Below are positions 11,047 through 24,248 of a stretch of DNA of 64,000 nt, piece by piece. The notes beneath the pieces were generated by a model that did not search any database, was not told the DNA's origin, and was given only the letters and a program-made list of their open reading frames with translations. The position numbers were made by a program, and so were the translations under genes. Location of the stretch: positions 8,372,501-8,436,500 of the forward strand of contig CM034128.1 in assembly GCA_019914995.1 (NCBI GenBank), read 5' to 3'. The stretch comes from Acanthochlamys bracteata (Eukaryota > Streptophyta > Magnoliopsida > Pandanales > Velloziaceae). Position 1 is the stretch's first letter; each line of letters starts with the position of its first letter.

Positions 11047-12203
11047 GTATAAATTATTTTATAAAAATATAATAATTTTTTTAAAATAACTTTTTCATTA
11101 TAAATATTTCTAAATGATCTCACAATGTGGAAAATGGGATTTAGACTTTAAGATAAGACTTTTGGATCTATCTTTTTATTTTCACAATTTTGTTTCTTAC
11201 TAAAAGTTACTTCTAATTAACTTTAATTATATAGAAGGACGTAGTAAGTCATTTTTAATTTACTTTATTTTAAAAAAATATAAAAAATAAATTTATTTTT
11301 AATAATAATATTTATAATAATTTATTTTTAGTTGAAAAACATATCTTTTTTTGCCCGAGACGAGCAACTTAGCAACATGGAGCAGGCTGGCATTGCCCTC
11401 CTCATATCCATGTGGGACAACATGATATTATACATCCACTCAATATCAACAAAACAGCAGACGAAAAATTCTTCAAACCGAGCCATTAATGATAAAACCA
11501 TAAATTATAACAAGCACCATTGGCACTAAAATAAAGTGATTCTTTTAGTACGTATTTCAATCGTCCGGAACTTCAGTTTATTTCGTTAGAACTAGAGTTT
11601 CGGAAAATTCACAAATTTTATTTGTACAAAAGATTGAAAACTTCAGTTCGACTATGAAATTCTAATTTTAACTTTTTATTTGTACATTTTTTAATGCAGT
11701 TTATCTTGAATTTTTAACTCATTTTAAAAAATAATTGAAATATAAAAACTAAACTTCACTTCCAACCTATTTTTTGAAAAAATTTCACTTTTTATATTTT
11801 TTTTACGTGAAACTTAATTACGGATATTTAAAATACACCTTTAATGCCACAGTCATATATAACCCTTGTTGATATTGAATATTATAATCATCAATGAGAT
11901 TGTTTAAGTGCAAAGTTCGAAGAATAATTAGGAGCATCATTAATTTAAATAATGCGATGTACAAATATAAATAATGATGAGTTTATTATGGCAAGAAAGA
12001 AGCAAAGAATATAACCTTGGAGTTGTTACCCATTACTTATGTCTTTTTATTTAATTATTTTTGAAATTTTCATTTTTAAAAATTATTTTCTAGTATTTTA
12101 AACTTTTTAAAAAAGTTTGAATAAATAAATTATATAGTCACTACATGTTTATATTTTAAATTAAAGATAAATAAACTTATTTCTCAAAATACATTATTAA
12201 AAG
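10871..12203. other. AT-rich intergenic spacer
   Basis: No gene is seen. It contains a (TA)n microsatellite at about 11017-11043. At about 11335-11450 is a short GC-richer piece (minus strand: TGTTGTCCCACATGGATATG wording, reminiscent of plant LTR starts), likely a repeat scrap. Confidence 0.5.
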
Positions 12204-12430
12204 TAGGGGTCGTAATTTAGGTTAGTGGATTGGTTTCAGGATCCATTTAATAATTGGATTAAATTCGTTCAACTCTAATTCAACTTATGAATTTATACGG
12301 GTCAAAATTATCAACCATAATTCAACCTATTTAATAATCGGATCAAATTCAGATCAACCCATTTAATAATTAAAATTATTAATCTTTAATTCTACAATTT
12401 TATACTTTAATAAAATTATAAAATCAGTTA
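12204..12430. mobile_element. Diverged hAT-type element fragment
   Basis: It begins TAGGGGTCGTAATT, close to the TAGGGGTGGCAA end of the 10285 element, and continues with repeated GGATTAAATTC / TCAACCCATTTAATAA wording as in that family. No right end or TSD was found, so it is an old or truncated copy. Confidence 0.45.
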
Positions 12431-12874
12431 GATGAAAGTGCATGATGTTCGTGGTGAATAAATATAGTGAGTGCCCGTCAATATGTGCATTCTTAATAAC
12501 TTCATCAGTTTTTAGAATATAAAAAAAAATTATTTTTATTTTATGAAAATATGTGGTGATGACAGCTGAAATTTTATGATTGTAAATACAAATTAATAAT
12601 TTCGATAAAAATTGTGATAAACATAGCTATCAAATAAAATTTTGATAAAAATTTTTATACAAAATCCAAATTTGTAATTAAAAAAACGCCTACATAGCAA
12701 TACTTTCAATAATATTATAATTCTTATCCTACACTATTTTACTAAGGCATAAAAATAAACGATTAATTATAAATATAATATAATTTGATAATTTATAAGT
12801 TACTATTATCGATTCTGTTTATTGTCAAAATTTTATTATACGGTAAGAAAAAATCAGAAAAGAGTTATTCTTTC

Positions 12875-13120
12875 AAGAGGTGGCAATTCGGATCATGGAT
12901 CAATTTCGGCTAGATCCGAATCGACCCATTTACTAACCGGTCAAATTTGTTCAATCCTAATCTAACTCATATATTTATATGAGTCAAATTTTTTATCTAA
13001 ACTCTAATTAAATATGTCGATTTCGAATTGTATTTAAATTAATTTTTATAGTACTTTATAAGTTTAAATTTAAAATACAAATAAATTATATATAATTATT
13101 ATATATAGAAATTTTAAGGG
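12875..13120. mobile_element. Diverged hAT-type element fragment
   Basis: It begins AGAGGTGGCAATTCGGATC and carries TCCGAATCGACCCATTTA, matching the interior of the 10285 family. The right end is not recognisable. Confidence 0.4.
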
Positions 13121-13549
13121 GATGTTAGTGTTAGAAATTCTAATTTTTTTTGTAAGATCTAAAATTCTGAATAGTTCACCGTCCATTTTGGACTTGCACG
13201 TACTTACAATTCAACACAAAATTTAATCTTTGTTTCTAATCTATTTTTTATAAATTATTTATTTATTATTTTAGCAAAACTTATTTAGATTCAAAAAACG
13301 GTTCATAATTAAAAAATGACAAATTTATCCTAAAAAAACTTACAAAATTTTTTCTCATTTTTTGTTAAACATTTTCAAACGACCCATAAACCCTCGATCT
13401 ACGCACCTATCTCACAAGATCAATCTAACGGCCGATATTTAATCAAGAAAACTATTGATGAATTGAATTGAATTTAATGGCTCGATTTTGAAGTCCGGTG
13501 CTTTGGGTTCCAGTACGAGTAATTAATACCGGCCGGTGAACGATAATTA

Positions 13550-13799
13550 GGGAGCGTTTGGTAAGTGTTTATAAAATAAATTTTTTAAAATAAAAAATAT
13601 TTTTATTTTTTTAAAAATAAATTTTATTTTTTTATTTTAAAAAAATAATAAAAATATATATATAAAAATTTTATTTCTTAGAATTTTTTTTATACTTTTT
13701 AAATTTTTAAATAAATTTTTATATATTTATAAAATATATATTAAAAAATATAAAATAAAAAAAAATTGATAAGCAGTTTATCTCGTGCGAAACGGGCTC
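13550..13799. mobile_element. AT-rich Tourist-like MITE, best-bounded copy
   Basis: The 250-bp element opens GGGAGCGTTTGG and closes CGAAACGGGCTC, which are imperfect inverted repeats, and is flanked by TTA on both sides (13547-13549 and 13800-13802). A TTA target duplication is the mark of PIF/Harbinger-type (Tourist) MITEs. The interior is almost pure A/T with inverted poly(A)/poly(T) arms. It is the reference copy for a family seen at least a dozen times in this window. Confidence 0.75.
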
Positions 13800-16149
13800 T
13801 TAGACGGCGGCTTCGAGTCAGTTTCTCTTTTTTGTTTTCAAAATTTTTTATTTCAAGATCAGTTTTAGTTTTAATAAACAGAAAAAGAAAGCTTCAAAAC
13901 TGTTCCTCATTGCAATTTTCTTCTTCAAATCTAAGGCTTGCAACAAACAAAAAGGAACAATTTCTTTGGTTGGGATGGGGAAGAGTTAAAATTCGTGCTT
14001 TAAAATTCTCAGCTGTGGAGCTGATGCTGGTGTTGAGAACGATGACGGCGTTCCAGAAGTGGAAGTAGAGGTAGATTTTTTTTCCAACTTCTTTTTTCTT
14101 GGGATATTTGGACATTTTTGGATGAATTTTAACCTTGTTTTCGTTTTTAGGAGAGGGATGTTGAAGTTGTAGTGAGTTTAAGTGCGATGTAGACGGACTT
14201 ACTACGAATTTGTGCGATTTTTCGGAATTGAACTCCCGGGAGTGGGAGGACTGGATGGAACTAGCTGTTTTACTGATTCTATCAGTAGCATGTTTGGTTT
14301 TCTTTGTTGGTTGGTTTTGAGAAGGTTCATTAGTGCGGCTCTATGTTTTAGGTTTGGTTTGGAAAACAAAATGGATTTCGATTACTAGTAATGGAGTTAT
14401 TGTTGTTATGCTGTAGTGGTAATTTGTTTGGAAAGGATTTGTCTTCTACCAGATCTAGAGGATTTCAATTTGTAATCGTACTATTCAATGTCTTAGTTAG
14501 TTTTCAAAAATGGATATTGTTAAAAAAAGAAAGAGCTTGTAATTAATTTTTCATTAAGTTAGCAACAATAAAAAATGGTAGGAAGCGTTTGTGTTGAAAA
14601 CTTTATTAAATAAAAATTAAGTTACTAACAGAATGAGTGTACACCAAGTGTAATAGACTAATGGGAGTCAATTCTCTTTGAAGTTTGACTTGTTTCTCAA
14701 AGAAAAAAGAGATGTCAGCTCCTAAGGTATGCAGGCAATTTTTTGTTTTAGTTAGACGGTTGAAGCAAATGCGCTATAGATGAAATTAGTAGAACCTTGT
14801 CTTCTCCTCTTTAATTACTATTATTAAATACGCAATGCTGCATGATCTAAATGGTCATCTATTGTGTTTGTATTTGCTGTCTAAAAGACAATGGCCTGAT
14901 AATTTAAATATACTTAAGCAGCTTTATTCCCTTGCCTTTCAGTTTGCTAATCAACATTAACATTGTAGAAATACAGAAGTTCCCAGAGTTGGAGTAGTTC
15001 TATTTCTGGTCTTATATTTATTACCTTATATGAGACTGCGTAAATTATTTGCAAAAGAAAAAAGGTTTTTTAAGGGACTACAGCATGGCAACATTATGGT
15101 TACGGTTCTCGTTGTGTAAAACTTATGCTTAGCTTGTGTTGGCATACGAGTCATGTGAGGAAAAAGCTAAGCTATGTTTTACATTCGCTTACATTCTCAT
15201 TTAGGTTTTTGGTAGCAGACTTCAGATAAAAATTGTTTGGATAGAGACACAACAAAGGAGATATATTCTGACTCACCCAGGAAACATATGAGTAATATTG
15301 CAGACATAACTAATCTTGTATTTGCTATTCATCCACTGCTTGAATCCATACATCTTTTGTGGACCGACAGTCAATTGTCTAAGCTCATCCATTCTTTGAA
15401 TATAAACTTTTCATTTCAAGCATTTCGATAGAGGTTTGCATATATTTCTATCAAGACCATGAGGTATACCTTTTGTCATGTGAAAGGTAGTTCAAGCATT
15501 ACTGGTGAATTTCATATAAGCAGTTTAAGCATGTGAAAGGAGCTAAATGGATGCCATAGAAATCCATGTAGCAATTAATGTATGAGGTTCTTGTGTAGGA
15601 AATGAATCAGGGAAGAAGCCAGAGAAACGGTGTAAAGTGACTTCCTTCTTGCTGTTTTTTGCAGCAAGAGACCTCCTTTCATTGGAGCTATGCCCTTTTG
15701 ACATGCCAAATTCTAGGACGGAGTGATTAGTTGTAATGACCTATAATATAAATGAAGATGATCAGAACTTTTTGACGGATTAGGAATTTTTTGACAAGGA
15801 AAACAGAAGCTACCAAGGGCCTAAAAAACCACTTTTCCTTTGTATCTTTTGAGTTCTGAAGTTCCATGAAGAGGTTCAGAAAAGCATCTGGAGTTACTAG
15901 ATTATCATAAAGATTTCTGGAAAAGACTCATGACCTCCAAGTCACTTTTTGGCTTACCAAGATCTATAAAATAATGTAATCAAGGTGGAAAAAAGCATCC
16001 TGGTTACTAGATTATCATCTGAGAGAACTTTTAGGTCTTGCTTTAAGTCATTTCTTATACTTAATTTTCATTAAATTAGTACATATTAATAAGTTATCTA
16101 TAATGTATGTGTTTGTATTGGAGTTCCTAAGATGCTATGTTCTCTGGAA
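13800..16149 (+). other. Upstream region of the IQD32-like pseudogene
   Basis: No conserved coding exon was recognised. A leader-like segment (about 13800-14170) resembles a 5' untranslated exon, and the remainder looks like intron or upstream sequence. The first coding exon expected for the IQD family (short, with an SCFKIITC-like N-terminus) was not found, which fits decay of the 5' end. Confidence 0.35.
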
Positions 16150-19100
16150 ACCGTCATCAGATAAAAGAAGGTGGAGTTTTTGAAAGAGATCGTTTGGCCA
16201 TCGTGTTTTGAGCAATACTATCATTTCAGAGCCACTGCTGATTAATAGCAATAAGGAACCCCAAGAAGCAACTGCAATTAATTGCTACTCTCCAATTAGT
16301 TCATCCATTCCTGAAAAGACCCACACACAGGAGACAGTGAATGATAAACCTTCCACTCTGGTTGACTCTGGAAGTGCTGAAGCAGTACCTACTGAAGCTG
16401 CTACAGATGTGCATGACAGTGCCACTGCTGCAATTCCAGATTCAGCAGCAATCATTATCCAGGCTGCTATAAGGAGATACCTTGTAAGCTCTCAAACAGT
16501 ATGTCTATGTTTGATAAGCACTCTGGATAAGTTGTACAATGTCCATTTAATTATTATGTTTCTAGGTTCATCAAGAACTCCGAAAACTTAAGCATGTTGT
16601 CAAGCTGCAAGCAGCTGTTCGTAGCCACCTAGTCAGGAGGCAAGCTGTCGGAGCTTTGCGCTGCCTTCATGCCATTGTCAGACTTCAAATGCTTGCAGAA
16701 TCTCGACATGCACAAAAGCTTGCAATAAATCCAGCTAACATGGAAATCAGAAATGAACAGGTAAATTATTCATGTGGACATTCTATAGGATTTTCTTATA
16801 TGAATAAAGCATCCTATATATGCATTGCTTTTTTAATTATTGGCTCGTTCTATGTTTCAAATAAATAGATAACCTTGTAAAATGAGTTTGTTTCTCCAAC
16901 TGCTAAATCATGGAGTTTCAGCTTACTAAGAACATGAGAGGTAACATAGTTGGTAACTCTAAAACTTCATGACAACTGATAGCCCTAGCAAAAGTGCCAG
17001 CTTCACCTTTTGTCATAAAGCTACGTCTTCCTCTAACTATTTGCTCGTAGAAGCTGTTTACTACTATCTTTATACTCAAACTTATTGTTACTCCTCCAGT
17101 CTTTACTTCTCGGAATTGTAATCATTTTTCTGTTTTAGGCAAAAAGAACTACTAGCGTCAATCTGAATAACACATATGCCTCCCAAGGGTATTCTCAAAT
17201 GCCTTTGCTCGACAGGTCTGAACTCCAAAACTCATTTTCCTTGTTGTTTTAAAATTTCTTTTTAATTTTTAAAAGGTATTTTGGTGGAGTCATGTTAACG
17301 TCTCTTCTGAGAAACTAAGATTTGCTCATTTGCCATGAAGCTTTTGGAGTCAACTCCCAAGACAAAATCCATTAGCATCAAGCGTGACCCTTCAAAAGAA
17401 GATTCAGCCTGGAAATGGTTAGAGAGATGGATGGTTGTAACACCAGTTGATATTAAGCATGTACAGGATAGAATTTCCTTAGCAAGGAAGAGGATGATAA
17501 GTTACGTGTTCTGAAATTCTTAATGATACCTCCGACAAAACTGTACCAGCATTTGCTGAGTCGGACACTGCTGAAACTGAATTACCTAAGACCGGAAAAA
17601 GTGATTTACGTCTGCAACTTATCATGCACCTGATGCAAAGAGTTCAGTAGAGAATGATGCCATGAAACAAACTCATGTTGAGGATGAGGGTTCAAACTTG
17701 AATCAATTTGATTCTGAGAAAGTCGTCGAAGGTTATTCAGTATCTCTTGCTGTTCCATTATCAGCACAGTCAGATGTGACTCCTGAATCAACTGTAGATG
17801 CCACTGTTGCCATGTCAAGAGCGTGCCGCAATCTGATAAGAAATTAAGCAGTGAGCCATTAGAGTCTGAAGCGAAAAAAAGTTCCTATTGGGTCAAGGAA
17901 GGGAAGCAATCCTGCATTTTTCGCTGCTCAATCGAAGTTTGAAGAGCTTAGCTCAGGCCAGGTGGTAGGGAAGCCTATCAAATCTACTACTCGAGATTCA
18001 TCAGGTGGATTAAAAGTTAGTAAACTCTGAAATAAAGTTGTTCTTCTTCATAAACTGATGAACATAAAGCAGATTCTTCATCAAAGTCCAATAGTATTAA
18101 GGTAGATTCTTCACCAAAAGGCGATGATCTTAACTTTGTTGGGTCCCAGTATCCATAATCTCATGTTACCTCATCAGAGTGCGGCACCGAAATTTCCATC
18201 TCTTCCACACTTGACTCTCCAGACGGATCAGAAGCTGAAGCTGATGAAATTGTTCTTGAGATTAGGTCTTTGGACAAAGAGAAGTATGGTACCAATGGTT
18301 GTGCTGATGTTGTGCCTGATCATAACAAGGTTAGTTCAGCATCTAAAGATGGTTCCCTTGAACAATCAACAGAGCCGCACAACGTTGAGCATAGTAATGG
18401 AAAAGATGCTAGTGCATTTGCAGATACTGATTCTGTGCAGTTGGAGAAGCAGAAGTTGGTGGATACTTCTGATCCTCAAGTCAACATAGAGAAAGCATTA
18501 GATCACGTGGTTGATCGGTCATCACCTAATGCATCACCAAGGAGCCATATTACTGTTCTAGAATCTCAAGGAACACCTTCGAGTCAAATATCATCAATTA
18601 CCAAGAAGAGCAAGGGTGATGTTCCTTCTCGGAAGCAGAAATCTCATAAATCTCACCTAGCATCTAAGAGATCACCTGCCAATCCAAGCAGTGATTCAGG
18701 TGGAAGGAGCAGCAGTGAACATTTGCCAAATGACGCAAAGACTATGAGGAGACAAAGTTCCTTTTGGGGTAATGAAGGCGGATCAGGTTGACCATGAACC
18801 TATAAACAGCAACAGCAGTTCCCTTCCTAGTTATATGCAAGCTACTGAATCTGCAAGGGCAAAGCTCCATGTAAGTGTTTCTCCGAAAGCAAGTCCTGAT
18901 GTGCATGACAAAGATAACCACCCTAAGAAGAGGCATTCTTTGCCTATTGCTAATAGTAAGCAAGGATCTTCTCCAAGGATGCAGAGATCTACTTCCGAAG
19001 CACAACAAAATCGAAAGTGCAATGGGGTGCATTCTCCAGAGACGTCTGGTGGTAATTCCTTGACTATCTCCTGCAATATAATCTGATAGTTTGTTTGTTG

Positions 19101-19637
19101 CAGCTAGTAACTACTTAATACTGGACGCAATTCTTCCCCTTTAGGCTGATTAAAATTTTCACAACTCTGCAAATGCTACTGGTTTGATTCTCACTTTGCA
19201 AATTTGCACTTATTTTCTTTTCTTCCCATTCTGTCTTGGAAAATTTTCTTTGTCATGTTAATTTCCTCTTTGTGAATGTATTATCCTAGGAAACATGATT
19301 CTGGCTTTTGATGTTTTACTACTTCATTGTTTATTATTTTATAGGACCTTAACTGTGCCATAGTGCAAACATTCATTCAGCCCCATAGATATCTTACCAC
19401 CGTTAGAAGCTTGTATTCTGGATAGCACTTAATTAGGTAAACACCCCCTTCCTAAAGGTTAAAATTGATCTAAAGTTTCCATCCTTCATAGGTAGAACAA
19501 ATCACGAGACAGCAACAGTATATCTCGGCATTATGTTGTTTCCCACTTTGGTTTATGACAATTGTAGTAGCCAGAAGATGTCTTTTAGACACCTAACATG
19601 TCGGTACCTTTTTGCAGAACGAAGATGGCAGAGATAA
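16150..19637 (+). pseudogene. IQD32: IQD32-like calmodulin-binding scaffold, unprocessed pseudogene
   Basis: The exons still follow the IQD32 layout: about 16150-16483 (RHRVLSNTxI-type start, IQ motif start IIIQAAIRRYL), 16566-16760 (VVKLQAAVRSHLVRRQAVGALR, the IQ67 calmodulin-binding core), 17139-17215, about 17335-19051 (LLESTPKTK, AQSKFEELSS, LPSYMQATESARAK of the C-terminal DUF4005), and a last exon 19618-19637 that completes ERRWQR and a stop. IQD proteins tie calmodulin to microtubules and membranes. Damage: an in-frame TGA at 16181 where the family has an arginine codon (CGA), and several frameshifts and stops in the long exon (near 17510, 17870, 18160 and 18790). Introns are retained, so this is a decayed genomic duplicate rather than a retrocopy. 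The 3' UTR-like region runs to about 20240. Confidence 0.85.
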
Positions 19638-20338
19638 TTGAGCATTGTTCAACAAGAATTGCCGGAAGATGTGTTGGCAGTTTCTACCTAGCATCTTATA
19701 AATTTTTTGGTGTTGTGCTGTTTTCTTGCAGTTTGTGAAGTTATTGACATCTGCTTTTGTGAAGATGTGTATCACGATGTTGGTTTATACTTGTAAGTTT
19801 GTGTTGTTTATGAATATTCTATGATGATACCCTGATCACTGTCTTGGTTTGTTATTCTGCACAGGTCTTGGTGATGCTTCGGATGAATTGTGAAAATAAA
19901 GTGATTTGGTTTTTTTTTTATCTGTGTTGTGACGGTGGCTATTGCTTTTACCAAGTGGTCTTTTCTGTACTTTACCAAGTCCAGGTCATTGTAAAATCAA
20001 TAGGGGTGCGGAATGATATGCAATGGTCTTACAGCTTGTTGTGAGCTGCTACTACGTTTTTGGAGTGAGTTTCACTATTCTATAACTGGTAGAAGTTATC
20101 TTGAAGCAACAGATCCTATAGCAATACAGAAGAACATAGACCTACATCTGCAAGCAACTGTAAGAGTATGCATGCGAATCAGAAGATTGATCTTCACCTA
20201 GTTTTTACCTTTCTGAAATAGAAAGGCTTTAAATTGAAAGTACCAGCGGGTTGTAACAGAAGTAATTCTCAAACAGCTTTTAGGAATAACATATGCAGAC
20301 AAATAAACTTCCATTCTCAAATTAGCTTCGGTGTTTTC

Positions 20339-20592
20339 GGGTATGTTTGGTTTTCTATTTTCCTAACAGAATTTTTTAATTTTTTATTTTATATTTTTTT
20401 AATACATAGTTTATAAATATATAAAAAATTTATTTAAAAATTTAAAAAATGTAAAAAAATTTTACGTAATAAAATTTTTTTATTATATATTATTTTTTTT
20501 TTAAAGTTAAAAAAAAATAGAACTTATTTTTAAAAAATAAAAAATATTTTTATTAAAAAAATTTTATTTTATAAATAATTTCAGATGCACCC
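20339..20592. mobile_element. AT-rich MITE copy
   Basis: It opens GGGTATGTTTGG and closes TCAGATGCACCC, weakly inverted, with the same A/T-only interior (AAATTTTTTTATTAT core) as the 13550 element. It lies just downstream of the IQD32-like pseudogene. Confidence 0.6.
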
Positions 20593-20949
20593 ATTAATTC
20601 AATTCATCCTGCTAAACCATATCATGAACTTTCGGCTTTACCTAACTGAAGTGTGAAAGAGTGCAACAAACGAGCACCATAAGAGAAAAATCAGGCCCGC
20701 ATAGTTGTGATGGAATGGACCTATTTACTGAGCGCTGAGTAGATCTAACAGTTAGGGGAAAATTGATGAGAGAAATAGAAACATAATAAATTAAGACGAG
20801 GGGATATCATATTCTTTCAGCAATTCTTGCATCTAGTTTAATTCTCTTTATTGTATGCTGATAAAGATATAATTATATGCTTAAGTTGAACAAATGTAGA
20901 AGAGCTAATGAGACTAAAGACAAAGAGTGAAGATTTGGAGCAGCAAAAA

Positions 20950-22072
20950 AATATAAATAATTAAGTCATATGGGCTTTGCTATTTATTAGGTCCAACATC
21001 AATAAATACTCCTACGTGAGCCAATGAAAGCCCTAATCTCCTCCCTTATCTCCACGTGAAGAAAAAAAAGTTTTTCTGGGCGGCAGCAGGTGAAGAAGAG
21101 AAGGAATTTCTTCTTGCTGGCGGCGGCGGACAGCAAGAAGGAGGGGAAAGAAACCAGAGAAAGAAAAGAGAAGAAGAAAGGAGAGAAAAGAAAAGACCGA
21201 GGAAGGGGACAGAGCTTGATGGCGGACAAAGCAACAACCAACCAGATTTGATTTTCTTTCTTTTTTCTATTTATCTCAATGAATTTTATTACTTGTATTA
21301 TTTCTATGGGTAGCTAAACATCTTGACTGAAATTTTGGATGAAACCTTAGTGAAATTGTTTGAATTCTTAAACATTATTGTGATTAATAATTGTTGAATA
21401 TTTTGTGAGTTGTTATATTAATTAAAATTTAGATTTTGAATTTAAATGCTTGATCAATATTGAGTTTGAATTTTGAATTATTTGTCTAATTATGTTTGCG
21501 AGGACCAATCAAAACATAATAAAAGAATTTAGGATTAATAATTGTGATTAGTATTTTCTGGACCAAAGAGAATATGATTGCATGATTTCTGATTTCGTAA
21601 TTCTTAATGCATCTCTTGTTTAATTCTGTACTGGACCAAAGTTAGAATAAATAAGAAATAGGTGATTCTAAACTGGACCAAAATTAGGATCATAATTGAA
21701 ATCTGACCTAAGGACTGGACCAAAGTATTAGGTACGAAATCTTCACATTAGTCAATAATAGAACTCACACTTGATTAAGGACTCAAACAATAGACACTAA
21801 TGGTGGATTCTGAAATTTCAGTTATCTTATCTCCTCTGTTTCTAAAAATTTTATTTTTATTATTATTACTATTTGATTTTCATACATATTTGTAGTTTAA
21901 TTAAAAATTTCCATTCTATTACATATTTTATGAGATTAGTTTTGAGTTAGAGTTAGCATCAGTCCCTGTGGATCGAACCTGTTATTTGCTATACGGTAGG
22001 CGATAACCGTGCACTTGCAGGATAAACTAGGATAGAATCTCGAAGTTTTCTTAGGTGATTTTAGCCACACCA
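20950..22072 (+). mobile_element. Ty3/gypsy-type LTR-like sequence, fossil
   Basis: The 3' part (21955-22020) carries GTCCCTGTGGATCGAACC and ACCGTGCACTTGCAGG, wording typical of the 3' ends of plant Ty3/gypsy (Tat/Athila-like) LTRs. Upstream are repeated CTGGACCAAAG motifs (near 21580, 21630, 21670 and 21715) and a purine-rich tract at 21056-21230. No coding region is present. The right end abuts the C3H6-like pseudogene. The left end is uncertain. Bases 20593-20950 show nothing recognisable. Confidence 0.5.
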
Positions 22073-23620
22073 TATGCCTCGGTTCAACCCGTTCTGCAAG
22101 AGATCTATCATATGCACAAAGGGGCAGCTGGCTCCGTTGCGGCAACCTCTTGGTATGTTGAAGTAAGCACAGGGCTTCGGAACCTTATGCTTCTGCTCTC
22201 TTTGGGTGGTTATTTGGACTCCTCCATCAGTACGCTTCATACCCATGAAATTACTAGATTGGCCATGAACATAACTGAACTGCACAGGGTCTGGATCAGG
22301 CGATACTTGGCCATGCAGCTGAACTAAACGTTTGCAATAGTTCATGTCCTTCACCTGCGGGGTAATAGCAGGAGGGTTGGCTGCAGAAGTATCATACGCC
22401 TCTGATGGCCACATGCTCACTGCAGGGAGCCTGGATGCATTTACTACTGGAACTTTTTCATAAACCTCAGAGGGTTGCATACTTGTTGCAGCAACCCTGA
22501 CCACATTTGCTGCAGGAGTTTTCTCATTAGCATCCAAAGTTCGTATATTCATAGCAGGAAGTCTGGGCACATTCACTGCTGGAAAATTTTCATAAACGTC
22601 TACAGGCTTGATGCTAGAAGATTTGTTTGGGGCAGTAAGGGGCCACTGCCATGTGTAACATGTGATGGTTTGAGATCATTCAAACCACGAACGGGGCTGC
22701 CTTCTGTAACTGAGAACAAAAGATTGAAAGGAAAAAATACAAGTAAAATTAAAATAAGGTTCTCTGTCCTCCAATAGGAGATATATGAGTGTTTATTTAT
22801 AGCCTAACTTCAAGACTTCCAAGTTAGTAGGATTCTTGAGCTACTCGGACTCTCTAAACAGAGCCTTTATTTGACATGAAAACTAGAATAGATTTTCTAT
22901 TGAAACCAAACTTTACTAATGATCAAACTCTCCAAATAATGACATCTAACTCTGCTGGAACTACTTCTAGTTCTGCCCTTCTTCTAGTGCCTCGCTACAA
23001 CTCTTGCAACCTATGCATTGCCTTGGTGCCATTCTTTGGCGCTCACTTCGTCTGAGTGTGATTACCTCATTGGCATCCTTGACATAACATGTGAGGGAGG
23101 AGGTGGACCCTGAGGCAAGAGTGAGGAACTTGTGGCTATAGTGGAGAATGTTTGTTTAGGCTTTCCTGATTCCGACATTAGCTTCTCAACTAGTGCTGGA
23201 TTGCTGAGGAGCTTGATGAGTAAATCAGGATCAACAAGGCCTCCTTTACTACCCATAATTGCAACACAAGCTACAGAAGCAGCTGCTGCAATGTTAGGTT
23301 CAGCACTAAATCCACCAGTTGTTGCTGGCTTTTTACTACACTGGCCAAGGACATTATTTTGAAGCTGATTTTGACCGCTGGCGCCTGGTACTTCTAAAGA
23401 TGGTCTAATCACTGATCTGATGGCCAAATCTGTTTCTTGCAACGGATTGGACGCACAAACAGTCCATTCACTATCTAGTTGTTCTGATGCATCTTCATCC
23501 TCGATTGCAGTTATCGGTATTACAGGAGTAAGCGAATCATCATGAATTGAATTCTCAACAGCAGAAGCAACAGACGGGCGGGAATACAAGGTTTGGCAAT
23601 TCGATATATAAGAAAGAAAA
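22073..23620 (-). pseudogene. C3H6: CCCH zinc-finger protein C3H6-like, pseudogene
   Basis: Two minus-strand exons are clear. The first (about 23620-23066) reads VIPITAIEDEDAS and then AAAASVACVAIMGSKGGLVDPDLLIKLLSNPALVEKLM-like wording, ending at an ATGAG|GTAATC donor. The second (about 22709-22080) follows a TTCTCAG acceptor and ends with PCAYFNIPRGCRNGASCPFVH, a complete C-x8-C-x5-C-x3-H zinc finger. This matches the order I recall in Arabidopsis C3H6 (At1g19860), a putative nuclear RNA-binding protein. Damage: a frameshift near 22605, another just after the zinc finger, and no N-terminal exons. The second exon holds three diverged repeats of about 25 residues (NVPRLPAMN, NVVRVAATS, NASRLPAVS). 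It faces the IQD32-like pseudogene tail to tail. Confidence 0.8.
22725..23040 (-). mobile_element. LTR scrap in an intron of the C3H6-like pseudogene
   Basis: On the minus strand this intron contains a TATAAATAAACACTCATAT box and a following TCTTTTGTTCTCAG-type end, wording common in plant copia LTRs. No coding sequence is attached and the ends are not defined. It is a fossil piece. Confidence 0.35.
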
Positions 23621-23664
23621 CAAAAAAAGAAATGAGAAAGAGAGAACGATTGATTTAGAATCCT

Positions 23665-23800
23665 TGTATTAGGAAACTCACTTGGGAGGGATGGCAAACG
23701 GATCAGTATACACCGAAGCAGTGAACTCACTTGTATACCAATGTTAGGAAACTCACTTGTATACCATAAATCTGTATACACCGAAGCAGTGAACTTTCAA
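23665..23800. repeat. Local duplication at the 5' edge of the C3H6-like pseudogene
   Basis: TTAGGAAACTCACTT occurs at about 23670 and 23743, and GTATACACCGAAGCAGTGAA occurs at about 23706 and 23772. This is a short tandem duplication of roughly 70 bp. The following 23800-24248 holds no recognised gene. Confidence 0.65.
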
Positions 23801-24248
23801 GTACTTTGCTATCCCCAGACACATAAGAGCAGAAACTGAGCACCAAAAGTGTCTCATCTCAGCTTAACAGTTTGTCCATATCCTAATTGCCTGAATCGTG
23901 AATCCAAGTCACAAGGATCCTGGAATCCACAACAAGACGATATAGAAAAGAAGATATTGGCAAAAGACACCATCGTGTTGCATTTAACAAAAAAAAATTT
24001 TTTTTTTTAAAATAAAAGGAAACTACAAACATGAGTTTAATTAGCAAAATCCAAGTAAATCAATTGTGACTCCATTTTCCATGATGACTATGGCAATAAA
24101 ACTCCTCTTGAATTATTACTATCGATCTCAAGAATTTCCCTAAAGATGAAACTGAGTGTAGACCCCACATAAGGTAAGATCCTGACTCACTCTTAAGAGC
24201 TTTATGAATGACAACATATAATAGTGACTTTTCATGACAATCAGCTTC

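Noticed and set aside
11332-11529. 65-residue frame in AT-rich spacer
   Set aside because: The piece looks like an LTR scrap on the other strand and has no codon or family support.
13766-14388. Several 70-100 residue frames upstream of the IQD32-like locus
   Set aside because: No conserved domain; they fall in leader or intron-like sequence and do not match the IQD N-terminus.
21056-21313. Open frames of Lys/Glu or Ser/Phe on both strands
   Set aside because: Purine-rich tract inside LTR-like sequence; low complexity and no family.
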